Of a stretch of DNA of 64,000 nucleotides, positions 45,190 through 56,130 are shown one piece after another. The translations under genes were made by a program, and so were the position numbers. This stretch comes from Phytophthora sp. 'mugwort'. Taxonomy: Eukaryota; Oomycota; Peronosporomycetes; Peronosporales; Peronosporaceae. The notes beneath the pieces were generated by a model that had not been told where the DNA came from, searched no databases, and saw only the letters and a program-made list of their open reading frames with translations. The DNA is taken from the NCBI GenBank assembly GCA_033558025.1, contig JAUCEF010000011.1:248001-312000 (forward strand), in the 5' to 3' direction. How positions within the stretch are numbered: position 1 is the first letter of the stretch; each line of letters opens with the position of its first letter.

Positions 45190-46863
45190 CATGGCTGGGG
45201 TGCCACTGCTGGTGCCATATGTGCACGCTGGTTGTTGTACTGTTGTGTATGAAAGGAATGTGAACTATGCTTTTATTTGTCTTACCTAACACTCTTACAC
45301 GTGCCTGTAACAACGAGGATGTATTGCGTGTGGACTGGAGCTTGGTCAGCGGCCCTACCAATCGTACGGTGCCGCTTGTGGATGATGATGCGCTCGTCCA
45401 AGACACCGGCCTTGTGGAGTGGACGTCGCGCACGCAGAACGCTCCCAGCGTTTCTTCCCTTTATATCTCTCGCCTTCAGAAACGCTAGTATGGCAGCACC
45501 AGAGCGGTGACCGAGTTCAAGGACGCGGTCTTTGTAGTTCGCCGCCTGCTCGTCAACCGTGAAACTTTCTTCGAAAAAAAGCTTCATGAAGGCAACGAAG
45601 TGTCGAGACCCGACTTATTCTACCGGTCCGCGGAGTCCCAGACACGAGATACCCGCGTGTACCATTCGAACCACGCGTCGGACCGGTTCGTAGCAGCTTC
45701 TTTCTGCGCTTGGGTGGCGGTGCTTGAGCTGACACTTCTTGTTCTTGTTCTTGTGCCTGTGCAGCACTCCTTCGTCGCTCGAGAATAACATTTCAACCAG
45801 GCGCAGCCGTGCCTCCATCTGTCTGTTACTCGCTATCAGCTCTTGAATAACAGCCACATGACGACACCCACCGTCACAGAATTTGGCATTGTTCTCTTGT
45901 TCTCCCTTTTCGACAGGATTTGTTTTGGCCGAGGTGGCGCTTAGAGCAACGGACCACGCAAGCACGTCGGCGACCGGGATATCTGCAGCGCCTAAGCACT
46001 CCTCCATCTGAGCTACGAACAAGCTTTTGGGTGCCAAGCTCTTCATAAGCGGGTGATACTTAATCAGGTAAGCCTATAATACCACGACGACCTTGCGACT
46101 CACGTTAAGCGCTTCGTCAATGATCCCTGTACAGGAAGGCTTGCAGGCGAGCGAAATGTTCCTGGGTCAAAGGCGGCGACATCAGCGAGCCTGGGGACTT
46201 CGTCGGGATTCCAACCACTCAAGACCCAGGCAATCTTCCTGTCCTCGCGAGGGGTGTTGAAGACGTACGCGAAGCCTTTGTTCGGCTTCGACATATTCCA
46301 CGAGCTACGATCGAATATCCACTGCGCGGCCAGGCGTCCGTACCCGTTCGCATGCTGAGGACTGCCTCTGCGGAACGAGTGAGACGTCAGGTTGCTGGTT
46401 GCGCCCGCGGCATCAGCCACGCGCTTCAGCAACCGGTTCACGTACGCTTGAACGCCGTCTTCGCCATGTTGGGGGCACAGGTGTCGATTGCGTCACACGT
46501 AGAAGACTCAGCAGGACCCGTTAGCAAAGAAGCCGACTGCAGCAAATCGAGCAGCACAACCCCGGCGTACAGCTCCACGGCAGCAGGCGAGGACAGCGCG
46601 GGTAGCTGGCTTAGCAAGGAGGAGCATGGTGCTTCCTGCATCACTAAGGCCACCGCTATTGGGCAGGTGAGGTGGTCGGATACAAGCGTCAGGCCTTGTT
46701 CTTCGGATGTTTTCACGCAAAGCATGCGGATGTAGAATACATCGTCAGCCGACATGGCCACTGCTGCTTGCTTATGTAGACGAGGTCCGAGGAACGCCCA
46801 ATAGCAGTGCCCCATTAGGTATGCAAGCACAGCGTCTTCGTAGTCAGACGCCACTGCCGCCAT
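45190..46863 (-). pseudogene. Crypton tyrosine recombinase with GCR1_C-like tail, remnant B
   Basis: The minus-strand pieces run in order. 46863-46438 starts MAAVASDYEDAVLAYLMGHCYW and is the N-terminal/core-binding part. 46441-46100 has 'TSHSFRRGSPQHANG', with the HxxR motif intact, and 'QWIFDRSSWNMSKPNKGFAYVFNTPREDRK'-like blocks in short sections. 46046-45615 is a coiled segment. 45587-45282 is the C-terminal GCR1_C-like end ('AANYKDRVLELGHRSGAAIL'). The whole architecture matches the plus-strand copy at 57.1-59.1 kb. Frame changes between parts mean it is broken or has undetected introns. Confidence 0.7.
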
Positions 46864-47643
46864 GGAGTAGAGGTGGTGCGTCAGCGATCGTAGGTCAACC
46901 TTCGTGCATGACGGAGACTTGTTAATAAAGCCTCTTTTTCAATGCAGTGCTTTTCTAACGTTTTGCACTTTTTCAAGAGGTCAGCTTGCTAGGCTGTCTT
47001 ATATGAGGATGTTCCTCAAACAATCAAAGCCTCACATTTCTAAAGTTAGAGATCGCAGAATTACGGGATAGCTTACCTTTCTTACTTTCATGCGTAGCTA
47101 GATAGTAGCCGAATCGGTCCATCAGCGCCGCGACGCATTTGACAGATTTATCCCTGAGAATGCACGCATGGACGACATCCATGCTTACATTATCGGCTTG
47201 CAACATCCGTAAACGCACAAATTGCGGTGGCGCACCCTTTCTGCGTGTTGGCTGGGACAAAGGAGGCGAGACTCATGCCGGTTGGTGTATCCCTTACGAA
47301 TGAAGGCGGATCGTTGACAGCTAGCGAAACTGTCCTCGACCTTGCCTAGGGTTGCGCCTAGTTGTCGGAATCGCGCTGATATAAAAAAACTGTTTTAGCT
47401 TTATTTTTGTATTGGGGTATACATATTTGATCACATTCCGACACATATTTGTCGGAAGGTATCGGAACGTAAAACCTACGTCGAATGCACGCTATTGGCT
47501 GATATATATACATATATACTGCCAATAGACAGATTGGATAATGAGCGTATTTCAGTAGCCATCCACAATCTCTCATCTCTATCTGTCGGAAAGACGTGTA
47601 AGTACAGGTATGAGCTTATCAGATCAGGAAGAATAGGTACTAA
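46864..47643. other. No gene recognised
   Basis: The minus strand 47260-47024 gives a 78-residue frame (MSQPTRRKGAPPQFVRL...) with no known domain; it may be an upstream piece of Crypton B. The rest is AT-rich. Confidence 0.4.
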
Positions 47644-47815
47644 TACGAAAGACCCCCCCCCCCCTCTGCGCCAAATACGCCTATTAGTTATACTTATTTA
47701 GTGTTTCTTTTTTTGTACTAATGACCCCCCCCCCCTGCGCCAAATACGCCTATTATTATTATACTTATTTAGTATAACTAATAGGCGTATTTGGCACACA
47801 GGGGGTTCTTTCGTA
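47644..47815. repeat. MITE-like element with inverted ends and poly-C tracts
   Basis: It begins TACGAAAGACCCCC and ends in the reverse complement (GGGGGTTCTTTCGTA). The left arm continues GCGCCAAATACGCCTATTAGTTATACT, matched by AGTATAACTAATAGGCGTATTTGGC on the right. A partial second copy of the left arm (47719-47775, again poly-C then the same words) lies inside. The edges fit a TA target, as with mariner-type MITEs. Confidence 0.75.
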
Positions 47816-47903
47816 CATACGTAGTACTGTAAGCAGAGCACCCTAGAATGCAATACTTGGATTAAATACAATTTACGTGTGAGGGCAGAAATTAGTCATT
47901 GCA

Positions 47904-48866
47904 TTAATGGCATTCAATTCGTGCACGCACCTGCTCGACCGTGTTCACGTCCCACAGGTCGCGGTTGTACTGCATGCACATCACCATCTCGAGCTTCGCC
48001 GTTGAGAGGCTCATCCGCAGGTCCGACAGTACCAGTCGCGAATTGAGTGCTGCGTATTCCTTCACGACCTGGTCGAATAGACGGCGCACAGCAGACAGAT
48101 TTAGAATAGACTTCTGTAGCTCTTTTTTCGTAGCGCCCTAGACTTCTCCAGGTCCTTCTCCAATGCCTTGACTCGATCGCGCTCGGCACGCCGCAGCAGG
48201 AGAGGCTGAACATCGTGCTCGACCAAGAGGCTGTAGCCCAGTTGGATTACGAATGGCTGGAGCTTCATATAGGGCGCCACGATTTGTACGCGATCAACCA
48301 CCTGGTTTTGTTCTTCATCAGATGTGACAGATGGGAGACGCGTTGAGAGAGCCCTTCCCCTGATCGTTCGAAATTTGGAAATCAGCACGGTTATCTTGGC
48401 AATGAGCTCGTCCTCGGTCTTTAGGAAGTCCCTTACCAGGTTAAATCGGTTGCTAGCACATCCGATAAAGGGAATAGTCCCTTCCTTCTGACCAATGTAC
48501 TGATTCACCCAGCAGTTGTCACCCGCCATGAACTTGACCGCGCTCCAGGGCTTGTTGTAGCGGGACAGCGTGTCCGTGATCAGATTGTATTGACTCTGCG
48601 CTCTCAGGTCTTCCTCGACCTCCACCGGAGAGAACGCCAGCAGTAAAAAGCGGTGTGACGAGCACTCCAGGTCATCGCAGTATTCGGGTTCGATGCCCTT
48701 ACCGGTTTTACCGGAATCGTCGCTGTCAGAACTGCGAATATCGCGATGTAATGGCGGTTACTGCTGGTCCAGACGCCGAGGACGAGACCGAATGCATATG
48801 GGAGCTCGCGAACGACGACAAGCTCTAGTTGCTCGAAGATCAGCACGATGTATCTTGAGAGAGTGT

Positions 48867-48934
<68 letters not shown>

Positions 48935-49405
48935 TGAGAGAGGCGTGCAGGCGCATGATTCCGCGCTCCACAATGGCAAACGGGAGACGGTCGCAGACGA
49001 CTCACTCGATCCATCGGTACAGGTCTCTGGGTCGCGTACTGACTAGGTGTAGGCGTAGCGGGTTCTGGATGCGCGACGCCTTCTGGGCCTCTTGCTCTTA
49101 GTTGTCGTAGTTGCGTTGTAGATGGCTCAACAATTTCATTTGTAGCAATTGACCGTCTTGTACTGCTTGTCGCATGCGGTGCACTTGTAGAAGCCGTTGC
49201 CGATTTCAGTGAAGAGCATGGAGGAGATCTGGCTGCTCGTGAGGGTCTGGTGGACACGAGGGGCGATGGACTGGGACGTTGTGGGGTGAAGCAGGCAAAT
49301 TTGAAAATATGGAGGAGCTCCTGCTTGCGTTTTAAGGTTGAATGAAGCCAGGTCGGTGAATGATTGGTAGTACAGTTTGGCAATTAAAATATGAATTATG
49401 TGCAA
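47904..49405 (-). pseudogene. hAT transposase with BED-type finger, remnant B
   Basis: The minus strand starts with a BED-like finger ('GNGFYKCTACDKQYKTV', near 49,180). 48625-48101 has 'VKFMAGDNCWVNQYIGQ' and 'IGCASNRFNLVRDFLK', the hAT GDNC-N and GCASHRxNL blocks (His replaced by Asn). 48089-47904 ends with 'AKLEMVMCMQYNRDLWDVNTV', the C-terminal dimerisation block. A pure AG repeat and frame changes interrupt the middle. Confidence 0.8.
48871..48925. repeat. (AG)n microsatellite
   Basis: An uninterrupted AG dinucleotide run of about 55 bases inside hAT remnant B, followed by imperfect GA words to about 48,945. Confidence 0.95.
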
Positions 49406-49781
49406 CTAAAAAATAAATTCACCATACAAAAATAATAATTGAGTCAAAGTATTCGAATGACTTTTAAGAGTATTATTTTTCGGGTACCCTGACTGTAAGT
49501 CGCTGAAGAGAAACGGTCAGGGGAGACAACAGTATCAAATCGCTGCTGGACATGTTGTGGTGGCTTGGACAACTAAGGGCTAGAAGTCAAGGTGATCCGT
49601 GGTACCTTCGGCATCGTCGGAAGAAAAGAGAGCAGCTGAAGCTCGTCGAGGAGAACAAGTGATGCGAGGACATGTAAGCGTCTGCACGAGTCCCAAGGAG
49701 ACTTGAGTAACTGATCGATATATTGCAGGCTATAAAGACTCCTGCATCTTTCTCTTGGGTAACTGTTGTACCGCTCACATG
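49406..49781. other. Intergenic downstream of CDC14
   Basis: Contains the 3' side of the CDC14 gene and the flank of hAT B. I see no gene in it. Confidence 0.4.
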
Positions 49782-51065
49782 CTACCAAAACATGTTGCTG
49801 CCGCCGCTGGGCAGATTGGCCTTCGTGCTCCGGTAGCGCATGTACTTTTGGTCGTTAAGCTTGTCGCCCTGCGTCTTGTCAAGACCGATCTGCGGGTTTG
49901 AGACCACCCGGTTCGTCGTGACGACACCCGCCACCGCATTGCGAGCAGGAACTATCATCGTCCGGATATTGCCTCCGCGTTTGGCATCTTGCCCGACGCC
50001 GTACGGGCTTGATGGACTACTGGACGATGCGATCGGAACCAGTTCACCCTTAGAGCTCGTGTTTTTGGACGGGTGAAGCTGGTGCATCCTGCTCTCGATG
50101 GCCTCCATGAACTGCTGCTGGGGGCCGATGACGCTGCCCGGACGGCACAGGCGCAGCCACCCGATGAGCTCGTGAGCCGAAAATAAGTGATGCTTCATCA
50201 TGTAGGCGCCGATGCACGTACCCGTACGCCCAAGACCAGCCTTGCAGTGCACAGCCACGGCACCTGGGGTCTTCTCACAGGCTTCTATGAACTTCATCAA
50301 GATCGGCATGGGCGCGTTCGTGCCGTCCGGGTAGATCAAGTCGAGATGGTCGATGCCGGCTGACAGGAACTTCTTCTCGTCGTATTGCTTCTCATTGAGG
50401 CGCACTACTAGCGTCACGTTGCGCTTCTTGTAGTACGGGATGTAGTGCTCCGGTGTGAGCATGACGTGTCCTTGAGGAGTGCGTTGATACACGTTGTGCG
50501 GACCAGCGAAAGCGATGAACTTGGGCGAGACCCACGTGAGATCGCCGTTCTCGACACGCTCAAAGTGCTGGAATTCGTGCAGGTCGAAGGTCTTAGGCGA
50601 GATGTAGCCACTGTTGATCGCTCGCTCGAGTCCCTTAAGACAGTCGAGGATGGTCAGGTTAAAGGTGCAGACTGACGGGGTGGCGTCATGGAACGGAGGG
50701 AAGCGCATGCGCTGAAAGGGTTCGTAGGCCTTCTCCGCGCTCATATTTTGGAACAGCACGGCCCAGCACCCCAAAATACAGACGGCATTGGCACGACGCT
50801 GTCCCTGGGTCGAAGAGTAGAAGTAGACCACCTCTCCTGTCTTGGCTGCGGCCGCCAGCTTCTTGTTGAGCGTCTCCGAAAACACGAAGGTATGTCCGAG
50901 ATTGAGTGGACCAAAGTCGAGGTAGAAGTTCCAGTACATGAGCTCATCGTCAATGGAGAAGAAGTGCGTGCCGGGAAGTCGGGGCGGTGCCTTCTTCAGC
51001 GGCACGTAGAACAAGCGACCAGGGAGAAACTCGATGGCCTCTTCGAGACCGTTTGCCATTGCCAT
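49782..51065 (-). CDS. CDC14: CDC14-family dual-specificity protein phosphatase
   Basis: A single exon of 427 residues starting MAMANGLEEAIEFLPGRLFY. CDC14 removes phosphates from proline-directed Ser/Thr sites at mitotic exit; in Phytophthora a CDC14 is tied to sporulation and flagellated spores. The N-terminal half has the CDC14-specific domain ('YLDFGPLNLGHTF', 'DATPSVCTFNLTILDCLKGL'). The catalytic half has the general acid in IYPDGTNAP (Asp247), the signature HCKAGLGRTG (Cys274, Arg280) and the Gln motif GPQQQF (316-319). All key residues are intact. The C-terminal 95 residues are Ser/Lys/Asn-rich and end NMFW, probably a regulatory tail. The start is chosen at the first ATG; a longer in-frame extension is not seen. 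The 568-codon frame upstream lies on the same strand. Confidence 0.95.
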   Translation of the reverse strand: MAMANGLEEAIEFLPGRLFYVPLKKAPPRLPGTHFFSIDDELMYWNFYLDFGPLNLGHTFVFSETLNKKLAAAAKTGEVVYFYSSTQGQRRANAVCILGCWAVLFQNMSAEKAYEPFQRMRFPPFHDATPSVCTFNLTILDCLKGLERAINSGYISPKTFDLHEFQHFERVENGDLTWVSPKFIAFAGPHNVYQRTPQGHVMLTPEHYIPYYKKRNVTLVVRLNEKQYDEKKFLSAGIDHLDLIYPDGTNAPMPILMKFIEACEKTPGAVAVHCKAGLGRTGTCIGAYMMKHHLFSAHELIGWLRLCRPGSVIGPQQQFMEAIESRMHQLHPSKNTSSKGELVPIASSSSPSSPYGVGQDAKRGGNIRTMIVPARNAVAGVVTTNRVVSNPQIGLDKTQGDKLNDQKYMRYRSTKANLPSGGSNMFW

Positions 51066-51979
51066 TATTGCTGCTAAGACGTGAGCGGTGGGTTGGCTGC
51101 TTCTTGTGCTCGGAGACGCGAACTCGCAGCAGGTGCCTGCGCTGAAAACGATCTGAACGACACAGTTGCGCTGGTAAGTTTGCTGTTGTTACTTCTGCTC
51201 GTGGAGCTGAAGGTGCGTTGAGGTTGTTGATGCTGTTGAGCTGAAGTCGATGAAACCAAGAATGAGTCACTGGGAAGCGCCCGAAACGTTGAACGCTTCT
51301 TCATACCCGTCAACCCAACTCCGTGCACTTAGCTAGTACAACATGAAGCTGGCACGCACCAAGCGCTTCCATTCTGATCACTCTAGAGTGCAGGAAAGAG
51401 TGGTAAATAGTTAAACTCACCCGGCGACATCTTATCGCAGAGCTCCGGAAACGTCTCCCGGGTCTGAGTACTTGAAATAGCGCTCTACCAATACTAAGCG
51501 ATTCCAAGACCAAAGAACTTTGCTTTGGTTTGGGCTCCGCTTCTCGTCACCTCTTGCTGGTACGCAGGACGACGAGTGTCCGCATCAGAGCCGTTGACAG
51601 GCGGAACCAAAAGAACGGACAAGAGTCCGTGGACGCAAGTTGAAAAGCCCCCACCCAGTCGTAGCTCCGCACGTTTTCGGCTCCCTAGTGCTGCAGCCTC
51701 GATCTGCTGGAGATTAACTGATGAAACTCTAATCAGTCTGTGTTTTGCGTCGTGACCGTGTGCGCTGCTACATTAGACGCGCAACCAACGGCAGATCTAC
51801 AAGCACTTATGACACGCCTGGATGGCAACAAGTACATCATACATCAGCACGTTTCAATTGATAATCAAGCCATGACGCGCACAAACCTCATAACGAAAAT
51901 TGTTATACACATTGCATCGTACTTCATGCGGATATCCGTGGACCCAGATAAGTTAGCCTGCTTCGGTAGTATCGACGAG
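51066..51979. other. CDC14 promoter and upstream intergenic region
   Basis: A minus-strand frame of 84 codons (51328-51074, Ser/Gln-rich) ends just before the CDC14 ATG and is more likely leader sequence than a gene. No recognised feature lies in 51,340-51,979. Confidence 0.4.
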
Positions 51980-53629
51980 CTAGTAGCCACTCTGCATAAC
52001 TACTAGAAGCTGCTCCTGTAGTCGTTGCTTAATAGCGGAGTAAAACCGAAGATCAGCCTCCAAAGACTGTTTGTAACTATCACTGACGTTCCCTTCAACA
52101 CTTGATAATCCACGATGACAGCGATCGATGTTCTCGTTCACTTTGCGCAACCGGCCCTCCAGGATATCCCACTCATCGGGAGGTAGCATCACGTCTGTGG
52201 GCCGTGTCGCTAGAGCTGTCGAGATTGTTGTTGTCGTGCGAACCCGTTTGCCAGGGTGGGGAACAATGTCACTAACCGTTGGGACCTCAACAATCGCTGT
52301 ACCCTCTTCTTCACGTGTCCGTTTCCGGGGTGATGCCGTCTGCGCAGGTTTATTACCGACCGATACCGTTTTATCGACAGGTTTGCCCGCCGCCTTCGGC
52401 TTCGGCGGCGACGTCTTGGGCTTTAACTCTTTAGTCGAGGCAGCATTGACTAGTGCCTTGACCTTACTGGCGGTTTTCTGGTTTACCTCTTTAGCCGAAG
52501 CAATAGTGATTAGTGCCTTGGCCTTACTGGTGGGTTTCTGAGGCTTCTTTTGAACTGCTGGCTTGTGGGTGGGAGCTGCTGGCTTTGCCGGTCGGGCTTT
52601 GGGACCCGGTTTGCTGGTTTTGGCTGGAGTCGTATTCTGCGACGCTGCGATCGCTGAGCTCTTGGCGGCAGCGGGCGTCGAAAGCTCTTCCATCTCCGGA
52701 TTCTGCGTAAGCATCCCGGACGGTTTAGCATGAGCGATAGGCATCCCTACTGCAGCCTCCAAGGTGACAGGTGTAGCTGCCTTCGCCTTCGCTACTGCCC
52801 TGGTCGCTGCCTCTGGCTTGCTGTCAGCTTCAGCTCGTGCAGACTCGGCAGCAGCCGTTAATGCCGTGGCCTTGTTTCTGCTGAAAGGCTCGGCGGCCGC
52901 GAGCTTGTCCGACAGGATAAACTTGTAGAGCTTGGGCTCCAGCAGCATGGCCATGTGCAGGTAGAGCAGGTCGAGTCTGCCGGCACAGAAGTCGAAGAAC
53001 GAGTGCACGTTGTCGTTATGCGCGGCCGCCTCCTTGGCTTTAGCCACGGCATTGCGGTACATGGCGATGATCTCGACCCACATCTGCAGCAGACGCGCAG
53101 CCGAGTGCGCGAGGATCACATTCGGCGTGATGTTTACGAAGAGCGCGTCCTGGAAGTGCAGCGTATCCAGCGCCGGGTTGCGCGCCATGAAGGCGGCGTG
53201 AGCGTCCAGCCACAGGCGATTCACCTCCATCTTCCCGCCACGTGAGACCATTTCGGCCCAGCGCCGACTGAACTCCGGGCTCAGCAGCACGTTAATAAGG
53301 CGGAAGCGGCAGCCGCGGCGCGCACGGATAGTCCGGGTGGAGGTCATCGGATTCGGAGTCTTTCTGCAGCTCTGAGTCCGTCGGGGCGACGTGCGCCTGG
53401 TCGGAGGCTTGGGAGTCTCGGGTGCCACGCGCACGCCGGTGTTGATTACGTCCCAGTCGCGCAATAGCTGGATGAAGCCCGCGCGGGTATTGAGACGCTG
53501 GGGGCCAGAGCGAGGAAGGCGGATGCGGCGTGCAGACAGCTCGTGTCGCAGGTCCGCGTACAAGTACTCGTCGTACGGTTCGTGCAGTTCGGGCGACGGC
53601 GGCGGAGCAGACGCCTTCTTCGGCGGCAT
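51980..53629 (-). CDS. Lys/Ala/Pro-rich nuclear-type protein, 549 aa
   Basis: I do not recognise a named family. The start MPPKKASAPPPSPE at 53629 is preferred to the in-frame 53686 because the first 19 residues look like leader sequence. Residues about 17-55 ('YADLRHELSARRIRLPRSG', 'AGFIQLLRDWD') are weakly like a SAP DNA-binding motif. A helical core follows (about 100-270: 'FRLINVLLSPEFSRRWAEMV', 'RLLQMWVEIIAMYRNAV', 'LDLLYLHMAMLLEPKLY'). Residues about 270-440 are Ala/Lys/Pro-rich with repeated 'KAKA' and 'KPAK' units, like a linker-histone tail. The last 80 residues form a coiled coil ('RLRKVNENIDRCHRGL'). Probably nuclear and DNA- or chromatin-associated, by composition only. Confidence 0.75.
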   Translation of the reverse strand: MPPKKASAPPPSPELHEPYDEYLYADLRHELSARRIRLPRSGPQRLNTRAGFIQLLRDWDVINTGVRVAPETPKPPTRRTSPRRTQSCRKTPNPMTSTRTIRARRGCRFRLINVLLSPEFSRRWAEMVSRGGKMEVNRLWLDAHAAFMARNPALDTLHFQDALFVNITPNVILAHSAARLLQMWVEIIAMYRNAVAKAKEAAAHNDNVHSFFDFCAGRLDLLYLHMAMLLEPKLYKFILSDKLAAAEPFSRNKATALTAAAESARAEADSKPEAATRAVAKAKAATPVTLEAAVGMPIAHAKPSGMLTQNPEMEELSTPAAAKSSAIAASQNTTPAKTSKPGPKARPAKPAAPTHKPAVQKKPQKPTSKAKALITIASAKEVNQKTASKVKALVNAASTKELKPKTSPPKPKAAGKPVDKTVSVGNKPAQTASPRKRTREEEGTAIVEVPTVSDIVPHPGKRVRTTTTISTALATRPTDVMLPPDEWDILEGRLRKVNENIDRCHRGLSSVEGNVSDSYKQSLEADLRFYSAIKQRLQEQLLVVMQSGY

Positions 53630-55562
53630 AAATGCCCTGGACGTTTGGAGAAGGCGGGAAAGACCAGTGGGTACGCTGATTGGCAAAGGACGGCAGTGTG
53701 GCGCACACTATATTGTACGTGAACATTGCGATACCAAAGTGTAGCCATTGGATGCGAATCTCAACGTGAATCTCGCACAGACCAGGCGCCAAAATTCACA
53801 TTGTCGTCGGGACGAGGCTGAAGCCCCACAATACACATGTAATATTGAATAGCCTCACACTGGTAAACCTTGCTTCCCGGTGCTCTCGGGATCGGAAACA
53901 AGTTGTAGCCATTTCTAAAGGGACTGCTGTGGATTATGTGCTCGTGTTTCTGAGCCTTTGCCGAACAATTCTGGCCGCATGATCGTGTGTTCACTCGCGT
54001 TTCCACATTTCCAAATAAATCCTATTTTGGTGGCACCACAACCCAAGCACATTGCGTTTGTGGTATACTGTATTCGCCTTTTCCATCGAAACGTGCATGG
54101 AGCGCGGAAGCCCACTTAGCAAGCAGTTGTCGGCGCCGACTCGGCGGTAGATGATCCTCTGGATCTGACATTGCTCATCTGCGACTCGCTGATGACCAGC
54201 CAGTCGTGGCAGACAGGGACGCAGTCTCATCTTGAGTGAAAACACAAGTGTAGGCGCTGCGTTGTCTGAATCTCGCCCAATTCCTCAAGATTTAAATTTT
54301 GTGTAGCAGATCGCGAATCTGCTCACATTGCGAGCCTCGCAGCGACAAACCGTTCGCGCCGTCGTCTACAGGGGCACCAAGCCATTTCTAAAGGTCAACT
54401 CCGTTGAAGCTTACTGTATATTGCCGGTCACCACAGATACTAATACGTATCCTCCTATACTGCTGCCTCGCATCAACTTCCCTGACTTTGCGTAACGATC
54501 CTCACGCCAATGCGAGAGAAGGCAGCTGGGCGGAGTAACGCGGTGATTGAAAATTTTGACACCGTCGTGAGCTTTAGGATTGCTTATATTTATAGCGGCA
54601 ATTATTACCTAGGGTATAACACCTCGTACAATATTTTCTTGGATAGGTTTCAAGAACAGTAGTATAATATATAACACACGATTTCGCTCAGGAGATGCTG
54701 GATGCATGTAGAGGTGATATTGATTGCACTCGCAGGGCTGAGTGGATGAGATGGCGTTGTGGGCCACTTCAACCTGAGCCGCGGCAGCAGGTCGGAACAA
54801 ATGAGCATTTTGAGGCTGTCCATGTGATAGCAACAGGTTGCTGCCACCTACACCGGTACGGTATAGTACCCTCAGCGTACTCTGCTATTCCAGCCATAGT
54901 AATGATGGCGGCGCAGTCAACGGCGCTTTAGTGATAGCCCTTAGAAACATCGGCGTACTTTATTTCTAAATCCTGCAGACGAACCACCCCAAATGGCTGG
55001 CTGTGCCGCGCTTTCGCGTTAAGCCTTGCGATGAGCTTGGCGCCAACTTTGCCATGCGAGCGTTTTGCATCGCTGGTCACGGGGCTTCGCCGACGCCAGG
55101 TGGGATTCGATGGGGCCCAGATGGCCGACGCCGCCGCGTTGTGTTGTCTGGGATCCCGTTTAAAGTTTGCCGGCGCGACGACAAAAAAAGCTTTCTTGTT
55201 AGATTTGGCGTGCCGTGTCTGCCTGTAACCTAGGCTTACTGTACTGTATTATATCTCATGGGGGGCCTCGGGACGGAAGAAGCGCGAGCCAAGGGCAGTC
55301 TTTTGGCTCGACGACGACGACACGCGTCAGATAATGCAGAGGCTGTACAGGCGATGACTGCGAGCGCCCTGATGGCAGCTTCCACGTGCAAATGTACGAT
55401 CGCCAGCCACAGCCAAGCAAGGCAACCTGGCAGCCTGCTGCGTCTGTTTTGCCCAAGCAAAATCACCCCTAAACGAGCCATAAAAAAGTGAGACAGCAGG
55501 AACCCATGCTTCAACGGCGCGCAGACGGGGCCAAAATGTCGCTTTTTGACTTCGGCCAGTCA
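53630..55562. other. Intergenic, nothing firmly recognised
   Basis: Nearly 2 kb. The minus-strand stretch 54250-53760 has several medium frames, two of them with Cys pairs (MCLGCGATKIG near 54,050), that might be pieces of one decayed zinc-binding gene, but I cannot join them with confidence. 54,400-55,500 shows no domain. The 3' end of this stretch is the promoter of the next gene. Confidence 0.35.
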
Positions 55563-55577
55563 GCTCATTTCACAATT
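55563..55577 (+). promoter_or_regulatory. Oomycete Inr-FPR core promoter
   Basis: GCTCATTTCACAATT closely matches the oomycete initiator with flanking promoter region described for Phytophthora (GCTCATTTYNCAWTTT-like). It lies 41 bases before the ATG at 55618, supporting that start and the reality of the small gene downstream. Confidence 0.75.
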
Positions 55578-55617
55578 GGAATCGATTCGCGCACACCCCA
55601 CCGCTCGTTTTCCCGAC

Positions 55618-56130
55618 ATGACGGCGCTGCTTGTGAAGAACTCGTGGAAGCAGCACGAGCCCGCCATCCTGTCGGACGACATCCTTCCCCTCTCGGATGA
55701 TAAACAGCTGAAAGAGGCCCGCGCATTGACTTACAAGCTCCGCCACGGCGAGAATGGCAGCCTCAAGTCTACGAACGTCGTCCACTCGCCCACGCCGATG
55801 GTGGTCGAGACCAGCAGCAAGAAGCACCGATTCTCGCTGCGGCGGCTTTTCAAGCACGAGCATCACCACGGCCAGGAGAAGAAAGCTGCGGCCTTCGTAC
55901 CGCCCGTGCCCATTCCCACCGACTTCCTTACGCGCGAGCGGCACGGCGGCGTGACCGTCAGCGGCAAGCGCGTTCCCTTCACACGCGACGCCCACAAGCG
56001 CAAGAAAAAACTGGTCAAGCCCATGCCACGTATTAACGAGGACCGTGCGCTCGTGCCTGTGAGCTCTTCGCTCGAGGCCTACCGCCGTCGTGCCTACTAT
56101 CCGGCCAAGAAGGAGAAGGCTAAGAAGTGA
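55618..56130 (+). CDS. Small basic protein of unknown function, 170 aa
   Basis: The start is the ATG at 55618 (MTALLVKNSWKQHEPAIL), 41 bases after a strong oomycete Inr. I do not recognise a family. The protein is basic, with clusters 'KKHRFSLRRLFKHEHHH' (about 68-84), 'AHKRKKKLVKP' (about 126-136) and a KKEKAKK end. The middle has 'VPPVPIPTDFLTRERHGGV', a Pro-rich linker. There is no signal peptide or transmembrane segment. The cluster pattern could serve as a nuclear localisation or RNA-binding surface, but that is inference. An in-frame ATG 72 bases upstream lies before the Inr and is rejected. Confidence 0.75.
   Translation: MTALLVKNSWKQHEPAILSDDILPLSDDKQLKEARALTYKLRHGENGSLKSTNVVHSPTPMVVETSSKKHRFSLRRLFKHEHHHGQEKKAAAFVPPVPIPTDFLTRERHGGVTVSGKRVPFTRDAHKRKKKLVKPMPRINEDRALVPVSSSLEAYRRRAYYPAKKEKAKK

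Noticed and set aside
48871..48945. CRISPR-like or coding repeat
   Set aside because: Simple dinucleotide microsatellite; no spacers.
53991..54245. Small zinc-binding gene on the minus strand
   Set aside because: Cys pairs occur in different frames with stops between; cannot be joined by convincing splice sites.
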